From assembly GCF_037176765.1 (NCBI RefSeq), contig NC_090026.1:127862252-127926251 (forward strand): a stretch of 64,000 bases of DNA, read 5' to 3'. The stretch is from Anolis sagrei (lineage: Eukaryota > Chordata > Lepidosauria > Squamata > Anolidae). The notes under the pieces are model-generated. The model was given only the letters and a program-made list of their open reading frames with translations. It ran no database searches and had not been told where the DNA came from. Positions 52,995 through 64,000 of the stretch are shown one piece after another (position 1 is the stretch's first letter; each line of letters starts with the position of its first letter). Position numbers and translations under genes: made by a program.

Positions 52995-53790
52995 CAGTTA
53001 TGCACACTTACTTACTTAAGCGATCCCTCATAGATCGAGGATGATGGTCTTCCAGATGTAGAGTCTTGGTGGTGGGTCCGCGGGTGGCTATGGAGCCCTA
53101 TTCTCGATCCACATGTTCTCCCACAGTGTGGACATCGCTTTCCAGACGGAAGGCGGTTCCTGGTCAGGGTTGGCTTGATGCATCTTCCTGTTGGTGCGTT
53201 TCTCCCTTTCGCCTTCCATTCGTGCCCCTTTTAATTCTGCAGCACTGCTGGTCACAGCTGACCTCCAGTTAGAGCTCTCAAGGGCCAGGGTTTCCTAGTT
53301 CTTGTTGTCTATGCCACAGTTTTTGAGGTTGCCTTTAAGCCCAACTTTAAATCTCTTTTCCTGTCCAGCAACATTACATTTCCTGTTCTTATGTTTGGAG
53401 CATAGTAACTGCTTTGGGAGACAGTGGTCAGGCATCCGGACAGCGTGGCTGGTCTAGCTGAGTTGATGGCGGAGGACCATTGCTTCAATGCTGGTGGTCT
53501 TTGCTTCTTCCAGCACAGTGACATTTGTCTGCCTGTCTTCCCAAGAGATTTTCAGGATTTTCTGGAGGCAACACTGATGGAATTGTTCCAGGAGTTGCAT
53601 TTGTCATCTGTAGATAGTCCATGTCTCGCAGGCATATAGCAGGGTTGGGAGGACAATGGCTTTATAAGCAAGCACCTTGGTATCCCTATGGATGTCCTGG
53701 TCCTCAAACACTCTCTGCTTCATTTGGAAAAATGCTGCACTCGCAGAGCTCAGACGATGTTGTATTTCAGTGTCAGTGTTGCACAATATG
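52995..53790 (-). mobile_element. Zinc-finger LINE, second copy
   Basis: Minus strand encodes [39 protein letters not shown], and the C-terminal finger region. It ends TTACTTAAG-type tail at 52995. Counterpart of 40111-41545. Confidence 0.8.
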
Positions 53791-53927
53791 CACAAATTTA
53801 TACCTAAAAGTGTGTAATATAACATTGAAGGCCAATGTAATATAATTTCCAAAAATCAATTTATGGCCATTCTGAACAGAATTGGGGAAATAGTTTTACA
53901 ACTTCAATTTGTCTTAGAACTCCTCAA

Positions 53928-54053
53928 AACCTCTGAGGATGCTTGCCATAGATGCAGGCGAAACGTCAGGAGAGAATGCTTCTAGAACATGGCTATAGCC
54001 GGAAAAACCTACAACAACCTATTGATTCCAACCATGAAAGCCTTCGACAATGT
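53928..54053 (+). mobile_element. Penelope terminus fragment
   Basis: CTCTGAGGATGCTTGCCATA to AAAGCCTTCGACAATG, ending about 30 bp before an MRPL55 exon. Confidence 0.75.
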
Positions 54054-54080
54054 AATGATTTTATTTTATTTTTCTTCCAG

Positions 54081-54238
54081 CAGATGTGATAAGAACGTGG
54101 CCCTTGGATCATGCCCGATAAGCACAGCTTTCGCCCATCCAAAAACTCGTATCTTATAAATCATTGTTAGCCTGAAGTTTGTTATAAGAAGTTCTGGATC
54201 ATCGTCAGCATGATGACAACCATCAGGAGGACTCTCAG
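54081..54238 (+). CDS. MRPL55: MRPL55 exon with start codon and upstream ORFs
   Basis: A polypyrimidine acceptor (TTTCTTCCAG) ends at 54080 and a donor CAG|GTATGT lies at 54238/54239. Coding starts at the tandem ATGATG at 54210. The leader part contains an ATG immediately followed by TGA (54084-54089) and a 19-codon upstream ORF (54111-54170), which could damp translation. Confidence 0.85.
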
Positions 54239-57200
54239 GTATGTAATACTATAGGGTATTGATTCTGGAACACCCATATATGCACATTGTGCAATTATTT
54301 TGGAGATGGGACCCAAGTCTAAACATGGCATTCCTTTATGTTTCTTGTACACCTTATATACATAGTCTGAAAGCCACTTTACACAGAGTACACAACAGGC
54401 CTGGACAGACTTCGACCCTCCCTCCAGGTATTTTGGACTTCAATTCCCATATTTCCTAACAGGCTGTTAGGAATTGTGGGAGTTGAAGTCCAAAACACCT
54501 GGAGGGAAGACTGAAGTTTGCCCATGCCTGATCTATATCCATCATTAAAGGTACAAATACCTGATTTGATAGTATAAGAGTTGGGTTGTTGTAGGTTTTT
54601 TTGGGCTATATGGCCATATTCCAGAGGCATTCTCTCCTGACGTTTCGCCTGCATCTATGGCAAACATCCTCAGAGGTAGTGAGGTCTGTTGGAACTAGGA
54701 AAATGGGTGTATATATCTGTGGAATGACCAAGGTGGGACAAAGAACTCTTGTCTGCTGGAGCGAGGTGTGAATGTTTCAACTGACCACCTTGATTAGCAT
54801 TTGATAGCCTGCAGTGCCTGGGCAATCTTTTGTTGAGAGGTGATTAGATGTCCTTGTTTGTTTCCTCTCTGTTGTTGTGCTGTTCTAATTTTGGAGTTTT
54901 TGAATACTGTTAGCCAGATTTTGTTCATTTCCATGATTTCCTCCTTTCTGTTGAAATTGTCCACATGCTTGTGGATTTCAATGGCTTCTCTGTGTAGTCT
55001 GACATGGTGGCTGTGAGAGTGGTCCAGCATTTCTGTGTTCTCAAATAATATGCTGTGTCCAGGTTGGTTCATCAGGTGCTCTGCTCTGGCTGACTTCTCT
55101 GGTTGGAATTGTTTGCAGTGCCTTTCATGTTCCTTGATGCGTGTCTGGGCAATGCTGCATTTGGTGGTCCCTCTGTAGACTTGTCCACAGCTGCATGGTA
55201 CACGGTAGACTCCATCATAAGTGAGAGGATCCCTCTTGTCCTTGGGCACTGCCAGGCCATCAAATGCTAATCAAGGTGGTCATTTGAAACATTCACACCT
55301 AGCTCCAACAAACAAGAGTTCTAAAGACTGCCAGGGTGGGGGCTTGCCTAATATCTCTGGGGGGTGAATTCCAGAGCCGAGGGGCCATCACAGAGAAGGT
55401 CCTGTGGCGCATTTATCAAACAGATATGTGTGTCATAGCAGAGCACCTGATGAACTAACCTGGACACAGAATATTATGGGAGAACACAGAAATGCTGGAC
55501 CACTCTCACAACCACCATGTCAGACTACACAGAGAAGCCATTGAAATCCACAAGCAGCATGTGGACACTTTCAACAGAAAGGAAGAAACTATGAAAATGA
55601 ACAAAATCTGGCTACCAGTGTTAAAACAAAACTCTAAAATCAGGAAAATACTTAAAGAGCAATAGTAAAAAAATGGGGAATTCCAGACAGGAAACAATCA
55701 GGGCCTGGTAGCACTTCCCAACAAAGGATTCCCCCAGGATATAAGCAGCCAGGCTTTGAAGCTGCAAGACCTCTCAGTGTTAATCAAAGTGGATAATTGC
55801 AACATCCAGACTTGCCTCCAACATTCAAGAGTTCTTTCTCCCACCCTGAACATTCCACAGATATATAAACCTCACTTGCCTAGTTTCCAACAGACCTCAC
55901 AACCTCTGAGGATGCCTGCCATAGTTGTGGAAGAAACGTCAGGAGAGAATGCTTCTGGAACATGGCCATACAGCCCGTAAAACTTACAGCAACCCAATGG
56001 GAGTTATTATTTATTGAAGCACTGGTATTCATTGACAGAGAAGAGTTGTGAAACTACAACTCTCATTAGTACATAGCACTGAGTCAAGTCAGTTAGAGTG
56101 GAGTCAAACTGCATTCATTCTAATGCTCAGGCGGCTGCATCACACTGGCGTTATTGACCCATACTGAGTGCTAGCATGCATCAGCTCTTGCACTGAACTG
56201 ATAGACGGTTTCCATTCTGCTTAAATTGGTTCCAGGCTCTTGCAAGGAGAGGCGCTCTGTGCATTGCTTCCCAGGCCTTGCCATCTTCACACATCCGCAT
56301 GCCAACCCAATTCCAACCGGACATCCATCGCTTGCGTTTCAAGGCAGAAGTACGGCCGGTTGTATCCGGTTCTGCTGGTCAGACCTGACGGCTCCACCAT
56401 CCACATCCGGTACAAAGAACCCAGGCGGATCCTATCGGTGAGCGCTGAATTTGTCCAGATAGAGCTTATTTATTTATTCGTTTGTTTACAACATTTATAT
56501 GCCGCCCTTCTCACCCTGAGGGGGACTCAGAGCGGCTTACAAGATACATACAATGAGTCCCCCTTGGGGTGAGAAAAGCAGTATGCAAAGATTGTAAATA
56601 AATAAATAAATAATATTTGTGTGTGTGAATCGTATATATCTATCTATATCTATGGCTGGATGGCTCTTTGTCAAAAGGGCTTTGATTATGTTTTCTTGCC
56701 CTGATGAAGGGAGGTGGACTGGATGACCTTAAGGAAGGAGGGAGTGTCAGGAGGGTCTCCAAAGACCACCAGAAAACATAGGATTTTCTGTTGGTCGTGT
56801 GGGTTCTGTGTAGGAACTTTGGCCCAATTCTATCATTGATGGGATTCAGAATGCTCTTTGATTATAGGTGAACTATAAATGATCTGCGCCGGGATGATCT
56901 GCGCCGGGAGCTCGACAGGGGGAGTGTGTCCCTGTTGGTGCTGCTCGACCTCTCAGCGGCCTTCGATACCGTCGACCACGGTATCCTTCTGGGACGCCTC
57001 GCAGGAATGGGTCTTGGAGGTACTGTTTTGCAGTGGCTCCGGTCATTCCTGGAGGGTCGATCTCAGAAAGTGTTGTTGGGGGACACCTGTTCAACCCCAC
57101 AACCATTGTCTTGTGGGGTTCCTCAGGGCTCAATATTGTCTCCCATGTTGTTTAACATCTACATGAAGCCGCTGGGGGAGATCATCCGGAGTTTCGGGGC

Positions 57201-60200
57201 ACGGTGTCATCTGTACGCGGATGATGTCCAACTCTGTCACTCCTTTCCACCTGCTCCTAAGGAGGCTGTCCAGGTCCTGAACCGGTGCCTGGCCGCTGTG
57301 ACGGTCTGGATGAGGGCGAACAAATTGAAATTGAATCCAGACAAGACAGAGGTACTCCTGGTCAGTCGCAAGGCCGAACAGGGCATAGGGTTACAGCCTG
57401 TGTTGGATGGGGCCACACTCCCCCTGAAGATGCAGGTTCGCAGCTTGGGTGTGATCCTGGACTCATCGCTGAGCCTGGAACCCCAGGTTTCGGCGGTGAC
57501 CAGGGGAGCATTTGCACAGCTAAAGCTTGTGCGCCAGCTGCGCCCATACCTTGGGAAGTCTGACTTGGCCACGATAGTCCACGCTCTGGTTACATCCCGT
57601 TTAGACTACTGCAACGCTCTCTACGTGGGGTTGCCTTTGAAGACAGCTCGGAAGCTCCAACTAGTCCAACGCTCGGCAGCCATGATTTTAACAGGAGCGG
57701 AGCGCAGGGAGCATACAACCCCCCTGTTGCGCCAACTCCATTGGCTACCGATCTGCTACCGGGCTGAATTCAAAGTGCTGGCGTTGGCCTTTAAAGCCCT
57801 AAACGGTTCCGGCCCAAGCTACCTATCTGACTGCATCTCTGCCTATGAACCCACCAGGAGTTTGAGATCTTCCGGGGAGACCCTGCTCTCGATCCCGCCT
57901 GCTTCTCAAGCTCGGCTGGCGGGGACGAGAGATAGGGCCTTTTCTGTGGTGGCCCCCCGGCTTTGGAACACCCTCCCCATAGAGGTACGATCAGCCCCTT
58001 CGCTGATGGTGTTTCGGAAAAGATTGAAGACATGGATGTTTAAACAAGCATTCGGTTAATCCGTTGTAACGAATTGTGATGACTAAGGATTGGTTATACA
58101 CGGACGATGAATTTTGGATTACGATTCCAGTTATGAGATGCATAGGATTGTTATTGGTGGCCCAATAATTTGTACTGTATATGTGTTTTATGCTTTTAAC
58201 TGAATATTGTTTTTTAAATGTTGTAAACCGCAATGAGTCGCCGATTTAGGCTGAGATATTAGCGGTATACAAGTGCATTAATAAATAAATAAATAAATAA
58301 ATAAATCCCAGTAACTGCAACTCCCAAATGTCAAGGTCTATTTTCCCCAAACTCCATCTGTTTTCATATTTGGGCATATGGAGTATTCGTACTAAGTTTG
58401 GTCTAGATCCTTCATTATTTGAGTCCACAGTGCTCTCTGGATGTAGTGAACTACAACTCCAAAACTCAAGGTCAATGCCCACCAAACCCTTCAGTATGTT
58501 CTCTTGGTCATGGGAGTTCTGTGTGCCAAGTTTGGTTCAATTCCATCGTTGGTGGAGTTCAGAATGCTCTTTGATTGTTTTCATATTTGGGAATATGGAG
58601 TATTCGTACCAAGTTTGGTCTAGATCCTTCATTATTTGAGTCCACAGTGCTCTCTGGATGTAGGTGAACTACAACTCCAAAGCTCAAGGTCAGTGCTCAC
58701 TAAACCCTTTTAGTCTTTTCTGTTGGTCATGGGAGTCTTGTGTCCCAAGCTTGGTTGGAGTAAGCTCCTGACCATTTGTCTAGCTTGCTGTCACCCTTTG
58801 CAGCCAGAAAGACAGTTGCATCTGTCAAGTAGGAAATTTAGGTACCACTTATGCAGGGAGGCTAATTTAACTAATATAAAATGCCATAAAACTCTCCAGC
58901 AGCATGCAAAATAATGAGAAAGTACTCCATCGGTGTCACAAGTGGATGGTGAAGCGTCAGCTCCCCCGGTGGTCGTAATTCAAAAGCATATCCTCATGAA
59001 GCTGGAATGTTAAATAGCCTCTGTATGTCTGTCTATACATGGTGTGTGTCTATGTCATTGAATGTTTGCCATGTATATGTGCATTTTGATCCACCCTGTG
59101 TGATGAGAAGGGCGGAATATAAATACTCTAAATAAATTCTATCATTGGTGGAGTCCAGAATACTCTTTGATTGTAGGTGAACTATAAATCCCAGCAACTA
59201 CAACTCCCAAATGACAAAATCAATATTTTTGAGTGATGGTCACTCCGTTGGTTGGTAAGAGTCTTGTGGCCAAATTTGGGGGCAATTCGTCCAGCGGATT
59301 TTGAGTTGTTGTGTCACTCAAAATGAATAGAGCATTTATATAGATATATATAGATACTAGCCGTCTCCTGCCACGCGTTGTTGTGGCCCAGTCAGGTGAT
59401 CTGGAAAATAAAGTAATGAGAAAGTGTTGGTTTCTAATATATGTAATTTCTTTATGCTTGTGGGTAAATAGTATTTGATTACGTTTTCTTGCCCTGGTGA
59501 AGGGAGTTGGACTGGATGGCCTTAAGTATTTTCTATTGGTCACGGGGTTCTGTGTGGGAACTTTGCCCCAAATCTGTTGTTGGTGGGGTTCAGAATGCTC
59601 TTTGATTATAGGTAAACTATAAATCCCAGTAACTACAACTCCCAAATGTCAAGGTCTATTTCCCCCAAGCTTCCTCTGCGTTCCTAGTTGGGCATATGGA
59701 ATATTCGTGCCAAGTTTGGTCCATATCCATCATTGTTTGACTCCACAGTGGATGTAGGTGAACTACAACTCCAAAACCCAAGGTCAAGGCCCACCAAACC
59801 CTTTTAGTCTTTTCTGTTGGTCATGGGAATCTTGTGTCCCAAGATTCAATTCCATCATTGTTGGAGTTCAGAATACTCTTTGATTGTAGTTGATCCCAGC
59901 AACTACAACTCCCAAATGACAAAATCAGTTTTTTCGAGTGATGGTCACTTTTTGAGTTGGTAAGTGTCTTGAGGCCAGATTTGGGGGCAATTTGTCCAGC
60001 GGATTTTGAGTTATGGTGTCACTCAAAATGAACAGAGCATTTATATATATATATAGATATTGTACTATCCCATTATATTGTCATATTATTAGTAATATTA
60101 CATGTAATATAAAATATATAATTATAATATATTATTCATAGTATTATATTGTATTACATTATAATATTGTAAATATTATACGTATATACAATATATTATA

Positions 60201-60738
60201 TTATATTATTATCATAGCATGGGAGACAACTGTCTTCTGGCCCCCTCTCTCTTCAATCTGGCCCAGAGCGACTATTGGTCCTGAGGGGAGGGGTCCCCAA
60301 CTGATGACATATGCAGGAGACAAGATGAAACTGTCCCATGCCCCCCCCCTTTTATATAGCCTTGCTGTATTGCTGTGGGTGCATCTACACTGCAGAAATA
60401 ATGCAGTTTGATGCTGCTTTAGCTGTGATGACTTAATGCTATGGAATCGTGAGAGTTACAACTTGAGAAGGCCTTTAGCCTTCTTTGCCAAAGAATATGG
60501 ATTCCTTTCTTGTGCACTGGCAATCGTACACATGTTTTTTAAATGTAATGTTTAGTTGTTGTAATTGTTATTGTCCTTCCTTCATTAGATACCAATCGAC
60601 ATCAATACTCTCCCCGAAGCCGAAAGGAGAGCCCGGTTGCGGAAACGAGATGGCGTCAAGCTTAAACCCAAAGAGGAGGCGACTTTTGACGACGACTTTA
60701 AGTTGGATGATTATAGAAAGTTTTGGAAGAAAAAATGA
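54210..60738 (+). CDS. MRPL55: Mitochondrial ribosomal protein L55, three coding exons
   Basis: This encodes a small protein of the mitochondrial large ribosomal subunit. Coding exons: 54210-54238, 56236-56437, 60589-60738 (381 bp, 126 residues plus stop; human is 128). Junctions are in phase: exon 1 ends in AG and exon 2 supplies G for Arg10; exon 2 ends after a full codon (GTGAGC donor). The N-terminus MMTTIRRTLRLLQ is basic and hydrophobic, fitting an import presequence. The conserved core is GRLYPVLLV, then DGSTIHIRYKEPRRILS, IPIDINTLPEAERRARLRKR, and the C-terminal DDYRKFWKKK. Human MRPL55 has RLYPVLLVKQDGSTIHIRY and ERRARLRKRE at the same places. Intron 1 holds Penelope and MITE copies; intron 2 holds an L2 and a Helitron. 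No coding defect is visible. Confidence 0.96.
54390..54532. mobile_element. Foldback MITE
   Basis: TCCAGGTATTTTGGACTTCA and TGAAGTCCAAAACACCTGGA are near-complementary arms, with CAGGCCTGGACAGACTTCG outside. Confidence 0.68.
54584..55325 (-). mobile_element. Penelope-like element with GIY-YIG endonuclease domain
   Basis: Minus strand has an open frame of about 151 residues: [83 protein letters not shown] and VYRG stand at GIY and YIG, with the following Arg in TRIKEH, as in Penelope C-terminal endonucleases. The reverse transcriptase part is absent. A short inverted terminus (55255-55325) caps its 5' side. Confidence 0.82.
55430..56000 (+). mobile_element. Penelope-like element, opposite orientation
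   Basis: Plus-sense counterpart of the preceding copy (ACCACCATGTCAGACTACAC, CTCTGAGGATGCCTGCCATA, ATACAGCCCGTAAAACTTAC). About 100 bp of L2-like minus-sense sequence lies between the two. Confidence 0.78.
56236..56437 (+). CDS. MRPL55: MRPL55 second coding exon
   Basis: The exon runs from acceptor TTCCAG (56230-56235) to donor TCG|GTGAGC. It encodes LLQGEALCALLPRPCHLHTS through YKEPRRILS. LHTS matches the presequence end of the human protein. Confidence 0.95.
56740..58760. mobile_element. Module-bearing element split by an L2
   Basis: Module sequence runs to GGTGAACTATAAAT (56880) and resumes CCCAGTAACTGCAACTCCCA (58306). Outer ends were not found, so hAT-like or Helitron origin is open. 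A minus-sense Helitron 5' end at 59344 may belong to it. Confidence 0.6.
56881..58305 (+). mobile_element. L2-clade LINE with long open reverse transcriptase frame
   Basis: About 393 uninterrupted residues to the stop at 58057: LLVLLDLSAAFDTVDHGILL, GVPQGSILSPMLFNIYMKPL, catalytic [104 protein letters not shown]. The 3' UTR ends with an AATAAATAAATAAA tail. 5'-truncated, probably young. Confidence 0.95.
59357..60057 (-). mobile_element. Helitron with module copies
   Basis: The minus-sense CTAG end and hairpin (CCACAACAACGCGTGG) lie at 59357-59392 and the TC start at 60057. The flanks are A and T as required. Module wording runs 59515-59935. Another Helitron 5' end (59344) lies immediately outside in the same orientation. 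Confidence 0.75.
60058..60215. repeat. Single unit of the AT-rich satellite
   Basis: TAATATTACATGTAATATAA and ATTACATTATAATATTGTAA match 30185-31830 closely. Confidence 0.8.
60378..60500. mobile_element. MITE fragment upstream of MRPL55 last exon
   Basis: GGTGCATCTACACTGCAGAA, AATGCAGTTTGATGCTGCTT and ATGCTATGGAATC words of the common MITE. Confidence 0.65.
60589..60738 (+). CDS. MRPL55: MRPL55 last coding exon
   Basis: After acceptor TTCATTAG the exon encodes IPIDINTLPEAERRARLRKR through FWKKK and TGA at 60736. It is 49 residues long and matches the C-terminal half of vertebrate L55. Confidence 0.95.
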   Translation: MPIDINTLPEAERRARLRKRDGVKLKPKEEATFDDDFKLDDYRKFWKKK

Positions 60739-60823
60739 GATCTTTGTGTTATTTCTTGAAAAGTAAATTTCTTTTAGCAAAAAACGCTGTTGTAAAAATC
60801 CAGGAAGGTAAAGGCAAACCTTA

Positions 60824-60829
60824 AATAAA
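60824..60829 (+). terminator. MRPL55: MRPL55 polyadenylation signal AATAAA
   Basis: A canonical AATAAA lies 86 bases past the stop, giving a very short 3' UTR. Confidence 0.75.
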
Positions 60830-61020
60830 GAATTTACCTATCATCTTTTCTCTCTGCGTATTGAGTCTATTTTGTGGATGGTGTAACTTAGTTAGATAAT
60901 AGTCCTATTTTGGGAATGTCACTCTGAGAAACAATTGTATACATAGCTGGAATGAGTCAAAGCAATTTCTTAGTATCTTTCCACTGCATGAAGTTCATGG
61001 GTGAGTCTACACTATAGACT

Positions 61021-61437
61021 ATACTTCTCAAGCACGGCTGGCGGGGACGAGAGATAGGGCCTTCCCGGTGGTGGCTCCTCGGCTGTGGAATGCCCTTCCC
61101 ACGGACATTAGACTAGCACCATCTCTAATGGTATTCCGCAAAAAAGTGAAGACCTGGCTGTTTGAGCAGGCGTTCCAATAATTAGTGCAATGATTGGTTA
61201 ATGAACACTGGAATGGAACAATGGACGACGAATCTGGAACATGTTTTTGATGACGAGACGACAGTGAATGGGTATTGTAGTAATTATTAATTGTGTAATG
61301 TGTTAGGTTGTTAACTGTTTTTTTACTGTAACACTGAATTTTTGCTGTTCGTATTTGTTGTGAACCGCTGTGAGTCGCCTTCGGGCTGAGAACAGCGGTA
61401 TATAAGTAAAGTAAATAAATAAACAATAAATAAATAA
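61021..61437 (+). mobile_element. L2-clade LINE 3' end
   Basis: Encodes [20 protein letters not shown], then WNALPTDIRLAPSLMVF-like in plus sense, ending AATAAATAAATAATAAATTAA. It splits a MITE (61002-61020 and 61438-61490). Confidence 0.85.
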
Positions 61438-61508
61438 TAAATTAATGCTGTTTGACACCACTTTAGCAGCCATAGCTCCATGCAATATTTGCACCTTCTC
61501 AATGCTCA

Positions 61509-62266
61509 TGTTGCACTCCAGGTCAAGAAGAAGCGCTCTGACTTTAAACACACCACACCAAGAGTGAAGAGACAAATCTTTTATTGAAACTTAGTAAATA
61601 GCTAGAAGAAATAAATGCTTGTAAGAAAATCAAGTTTCAAAAAGTAATTAGTCCATAACACAAAGCAATGTCCACACAAAAAATAAAAGCAATCTAAGAC
61701 AGGATTAATTCAGACAGGAATCAAACAAGATGCAAAGACAATCCAAAAGGCTAAAAAAACTCCACAGAAACAAGACCCCTTGAACAAGACTTCCATGGCA
61801 CAAGAACTTGGTTTCCAAACGATGCCTGATCTAACAAGTTTTCTCTTGAAGCAAATTTTATATCCCAAAACGCAGAAATTGGTTTCGTTTCCCCCCACAT
61901 TTTCCCTTTATCAGACGAAGCCTTTCGGAACGACATAAATACTGAGTTTGTTGTCGATCCTGGCTAATCTCCAGCCGCCTATTCTTCAGCTCCCTATCTG
62001 GCTGCTCATTAAAATTCCCAGGTGTCAGATTGTTTTCCAAACCCAAATCTTGAGAGCTCACAGAGAGAGGGAGTGAATTATCATTGCTAGGCCTAGCAGG
62101 AATATTCTCATGAGAAACTGCCCTTTGCACTGAAGCCTCTCTGTCATTGTCTGTATGAAAATCATTGACCAAACCATCTCCATCTCGTACCACAGCCTCG
62201 GCAACCTCAGCACCATCATTTCCCACATCAGGATCCTGAAACACAAACACAGACTGATTCCCAACA
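61509..62266 (-). mobile_element. Solo LTR fossil, LTR-1 family
   Basis: 758 bp from TGTTG to CAACA with perfect GCTCA on both sides (61504-61508, 62267-62271). Minus sense carries the family's acidic and basic coding-like stretch (ENIPARPSN, RSERLRLIKGK) of about 130 residues and a 3' AATAAA. This is one of the better preserved copies of the family. Confidence 0.78.
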
Positions 62267-62577
62267 GCTCACAACATTCAGGAAGTGGCTTATGTAGCAA
62301 AGGACAGATTTAGGTGCAAGCAATTCAGGGGTTGGAAGGGTGGGATTTGGACTGTTAATTGGACAAGGCATGTGATCATGAAAGGCTTTTGAGATGATGC
62401 TCCATGCAATATAATGGACCCTTGGTATCCATTGAGGTTTAGTCAGGACTCCCATGGACCCCCAAATCTGTTCAAGTCTCATGATATACAGCGGCATAGT
62501 AAAATTGTGCCAAAATAATACGGCAAAATATTTGTATTGTGCATCTGGAAATTGGAATGACCAAACTTCCAGATGCA

Positions 62578-63365
62578 CAACCACAGTATCCTTCTGGGAC
62601 GCCTTGCAGGAATGGGCCTTAAGAGGTACTGATTTAGTGGCTCCAGTCCTTCCTGGAGGATCGCTCTCAGGTATTGTTAGAGGACACCTGCTCAGCCCCA
62701 CGGCCATTCTACTGTGGGGTCCCGCAAGGTTCGGTACTGTCCTCTATGTTGTTTAACACCTACATGAAGCCGTTGGGGGAGATCATCCGGAGTTTCGGGG
62801 TTCGGTGCCATCTGTATGCAGATGATATCCAGCTCTGTCCCTCCTTCCCACCTGCTACTAAGGAGACTGTTCAAGTCCTGAACCAGTGCTTGGCAGTTGT
62901 AACGGACTGGATGAGAGGAAAAAAATTGAAGCTAAATCCAGACAAGACAGAGGTCCTCCTGGTCAGTCGTAAGGCCGAAAAGGGCATAGGGTTACAGCCT
63001 GTGTTAGACGGGGTTACACTCCCCTTGAAGGCACAGGTTTGCAGCTTGAGAGTGATCCTGGACTCATCGCTGAACCTGGAACTCCAGCCAGGGGAGCTTT
63101 TGCACAGTTTAAACTTGTGTGCCAGCTGCGCCAGTACCTTGGGACGTCTGACTTGGGCACGGTGGTCCACGCTTGTTACATCCTGAATAGATTACTGTAA
63201 CGCACTCTATGTGGGGTTGCCTCTGAAGACTGCCCGGAAGCTCCAACTAGTCCAACACTCGGCAGCCAGGTTGCTCACCGGAGTGGGGTACAGGGAGCGC
63301 ACGACGCCATTGCTGCGCCAGCTCTACTGGCTGCCTATTAGCTTCCGAGCACAATTCAAAGTCAT
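62578..63365 (+). mobile_element. L2-clade LINE, broken
   Basis: Encodes [55 protein letters not shown], then frames shift; LPLKTARKLQLVQHSAARLL follows. It stops abruptly at 63365, where a minisatellite begins. Confidence 0.85.
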
Positions 63366-63389
63366 GAGCCATGGGGAGAGGTGGGTAAA

Positions 63390-63630
63390 ACACCATCATC
63401 CACATGCATTTATGCTTCATGGACACTGGTGCACTTGTTCATCCTCATCATCCATTCTCACACATTTGTGTATCATGATGCACCATAATCATGCATTTGT
63501 GCACCACCATCCACATGCATTTGTGCACCATCATCCATGTGCATTTTTGCATAATGGACACTTCTGCATTTGTGTGCATCTTCATCCTTATGCACTTTTT
63601 GCATTATGCATCATTCTCACACATTTGTGC
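63390..63630 (+). repeat. Degenerate CATTTGTGCACCA minisatellite
   Basis: Repeated CATCCACATGCATTTGTGCA words, with a spacing of about 24-27 bp where clear. Confidence 0.8.
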
Positions 63631-63633
63631 ACC

Positions 63634-63635
<2 letters not shown>

Positions 63636-63681
<46 letters not shown>
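63636..63681 (+). repeat. (TAA)n microsatellite
   Basis: About 15 perfect ATA/TAA units. Confidence 0.97.
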
Positions 63682-63685
<4 letters not shown>

Positions 63686-63829
63686 GGAGATGCAGTTTTA
63701 AAAGGGAATTGAAACTTTAGTTATATACCATCACCATCTCCCAGAAGGCACTTCTTTTGAAAGTTTTTGAAAGCACCGATAGTGCAACAAATCCCAAAAT
63801 GCAAGAAAACACATATATCTGTATTACTT

Positions 63830-64000
63830 ACTTACTTAGGCGATCCCTCGTTGGACGAGTAAGATGGTCTTCCATCATGGGTTTCCTTGTGGGTCCGTAT
63901 GTGGCTGTGGAGCCCTATTCTTGCTCTGCATCTTCTTCCGCAGTGAGGGCATTTTTTTCCAGGTGGAAGGCGGTCCCGGTCGGGGTTGGCTTGACGCGCC
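63830..64000 (-). mobile_element. Zinc-finger LINE 3' end, runs off the window
   Basis: TTACTTACTTAGGCGATCCC and AGCCCTATTCTTGCTCTGCA match the minus-sense copy at 52995-53190. Confidence 0.78.

Overview
This window looks like nuclear DNA of a squamate reptile, probably a lizard. It carries a Sauria SINE, BovB, CR1, L2 and R4-like LINEs, Penelope-like elements, Helitrons and hAT-type elements, along with two intron-rich vertebrate genes. Species was not determined. The iguanian-like repeat flavour is an impression, not a proof.

Two host genes are recognisable, arranged head to head around a GC-rich promoter at about 50.95-51.4 kb. On the minus strand is guanylate kinase 1 (GUK1). I traced eight exons from 51,023 down to the stop at 13,692, with every splice junction in phase. 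The short form is 198 residues with a complete P-loop and GMP-binding residues. A first-exon ATG in frame with the rest would add a 13-residue arginine-rich leader, which suggests a mitochondrial isoform. On the plus strand is MRPL55 (mitochondrial ribosomal protein L55). It has three coding exons (54,210-54,238, 56,236-56,437, 60,589-60,738), encodes 126 residues, and is preceded by a probable 5' UTR exon near 51,384. Both genes serve nucleotide supply or mitochondrial translation, and they probably share one bidirectional promoter.

Almost everything else is transposon-derived. 1-13.5 kb (downstream of GUK1): hAT-like element with a 16-17 bp minisatellite, LINE ends, an inverted Penelope pair, a 170/617-bp tandem array, four LTR fossils, SINEs. 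13.7-32 kb (GUK1 introns 2-7): LTR fossil with nested CR1s, L2 copies, a large hAT-like element with two other elements inside, MITEs, three minus-strand Helitrons (one with helicase C-terminal codons), a Sauria SINE, and a 1.6-kb AT-rich satellite. 32-51 kb (intron 1): three head-to-tail Helitrons with a 1.6-kb CR1 (long open RT frame) inside one, nested R4-like and other LINEs, a 1.3-kb polypurine tract, BovB inside an hAT-like element. 51.6-64 kb (MRPL55 introns and downstream): LINE copies, a Penelope-like element with a GIY-YIG domain, an L2 with a long open RT frame, another Helitron, a solo LTR with perfect target duplication.

The most unusual signals are a repeat module shared by hAT-like elements and Helitrons, remnants of Helitron helicase codons, repeated head-to-head Penelope termini, a possible mitochondrial GUK1 start, and a tandem motif straddling the MRPL55 first exon.
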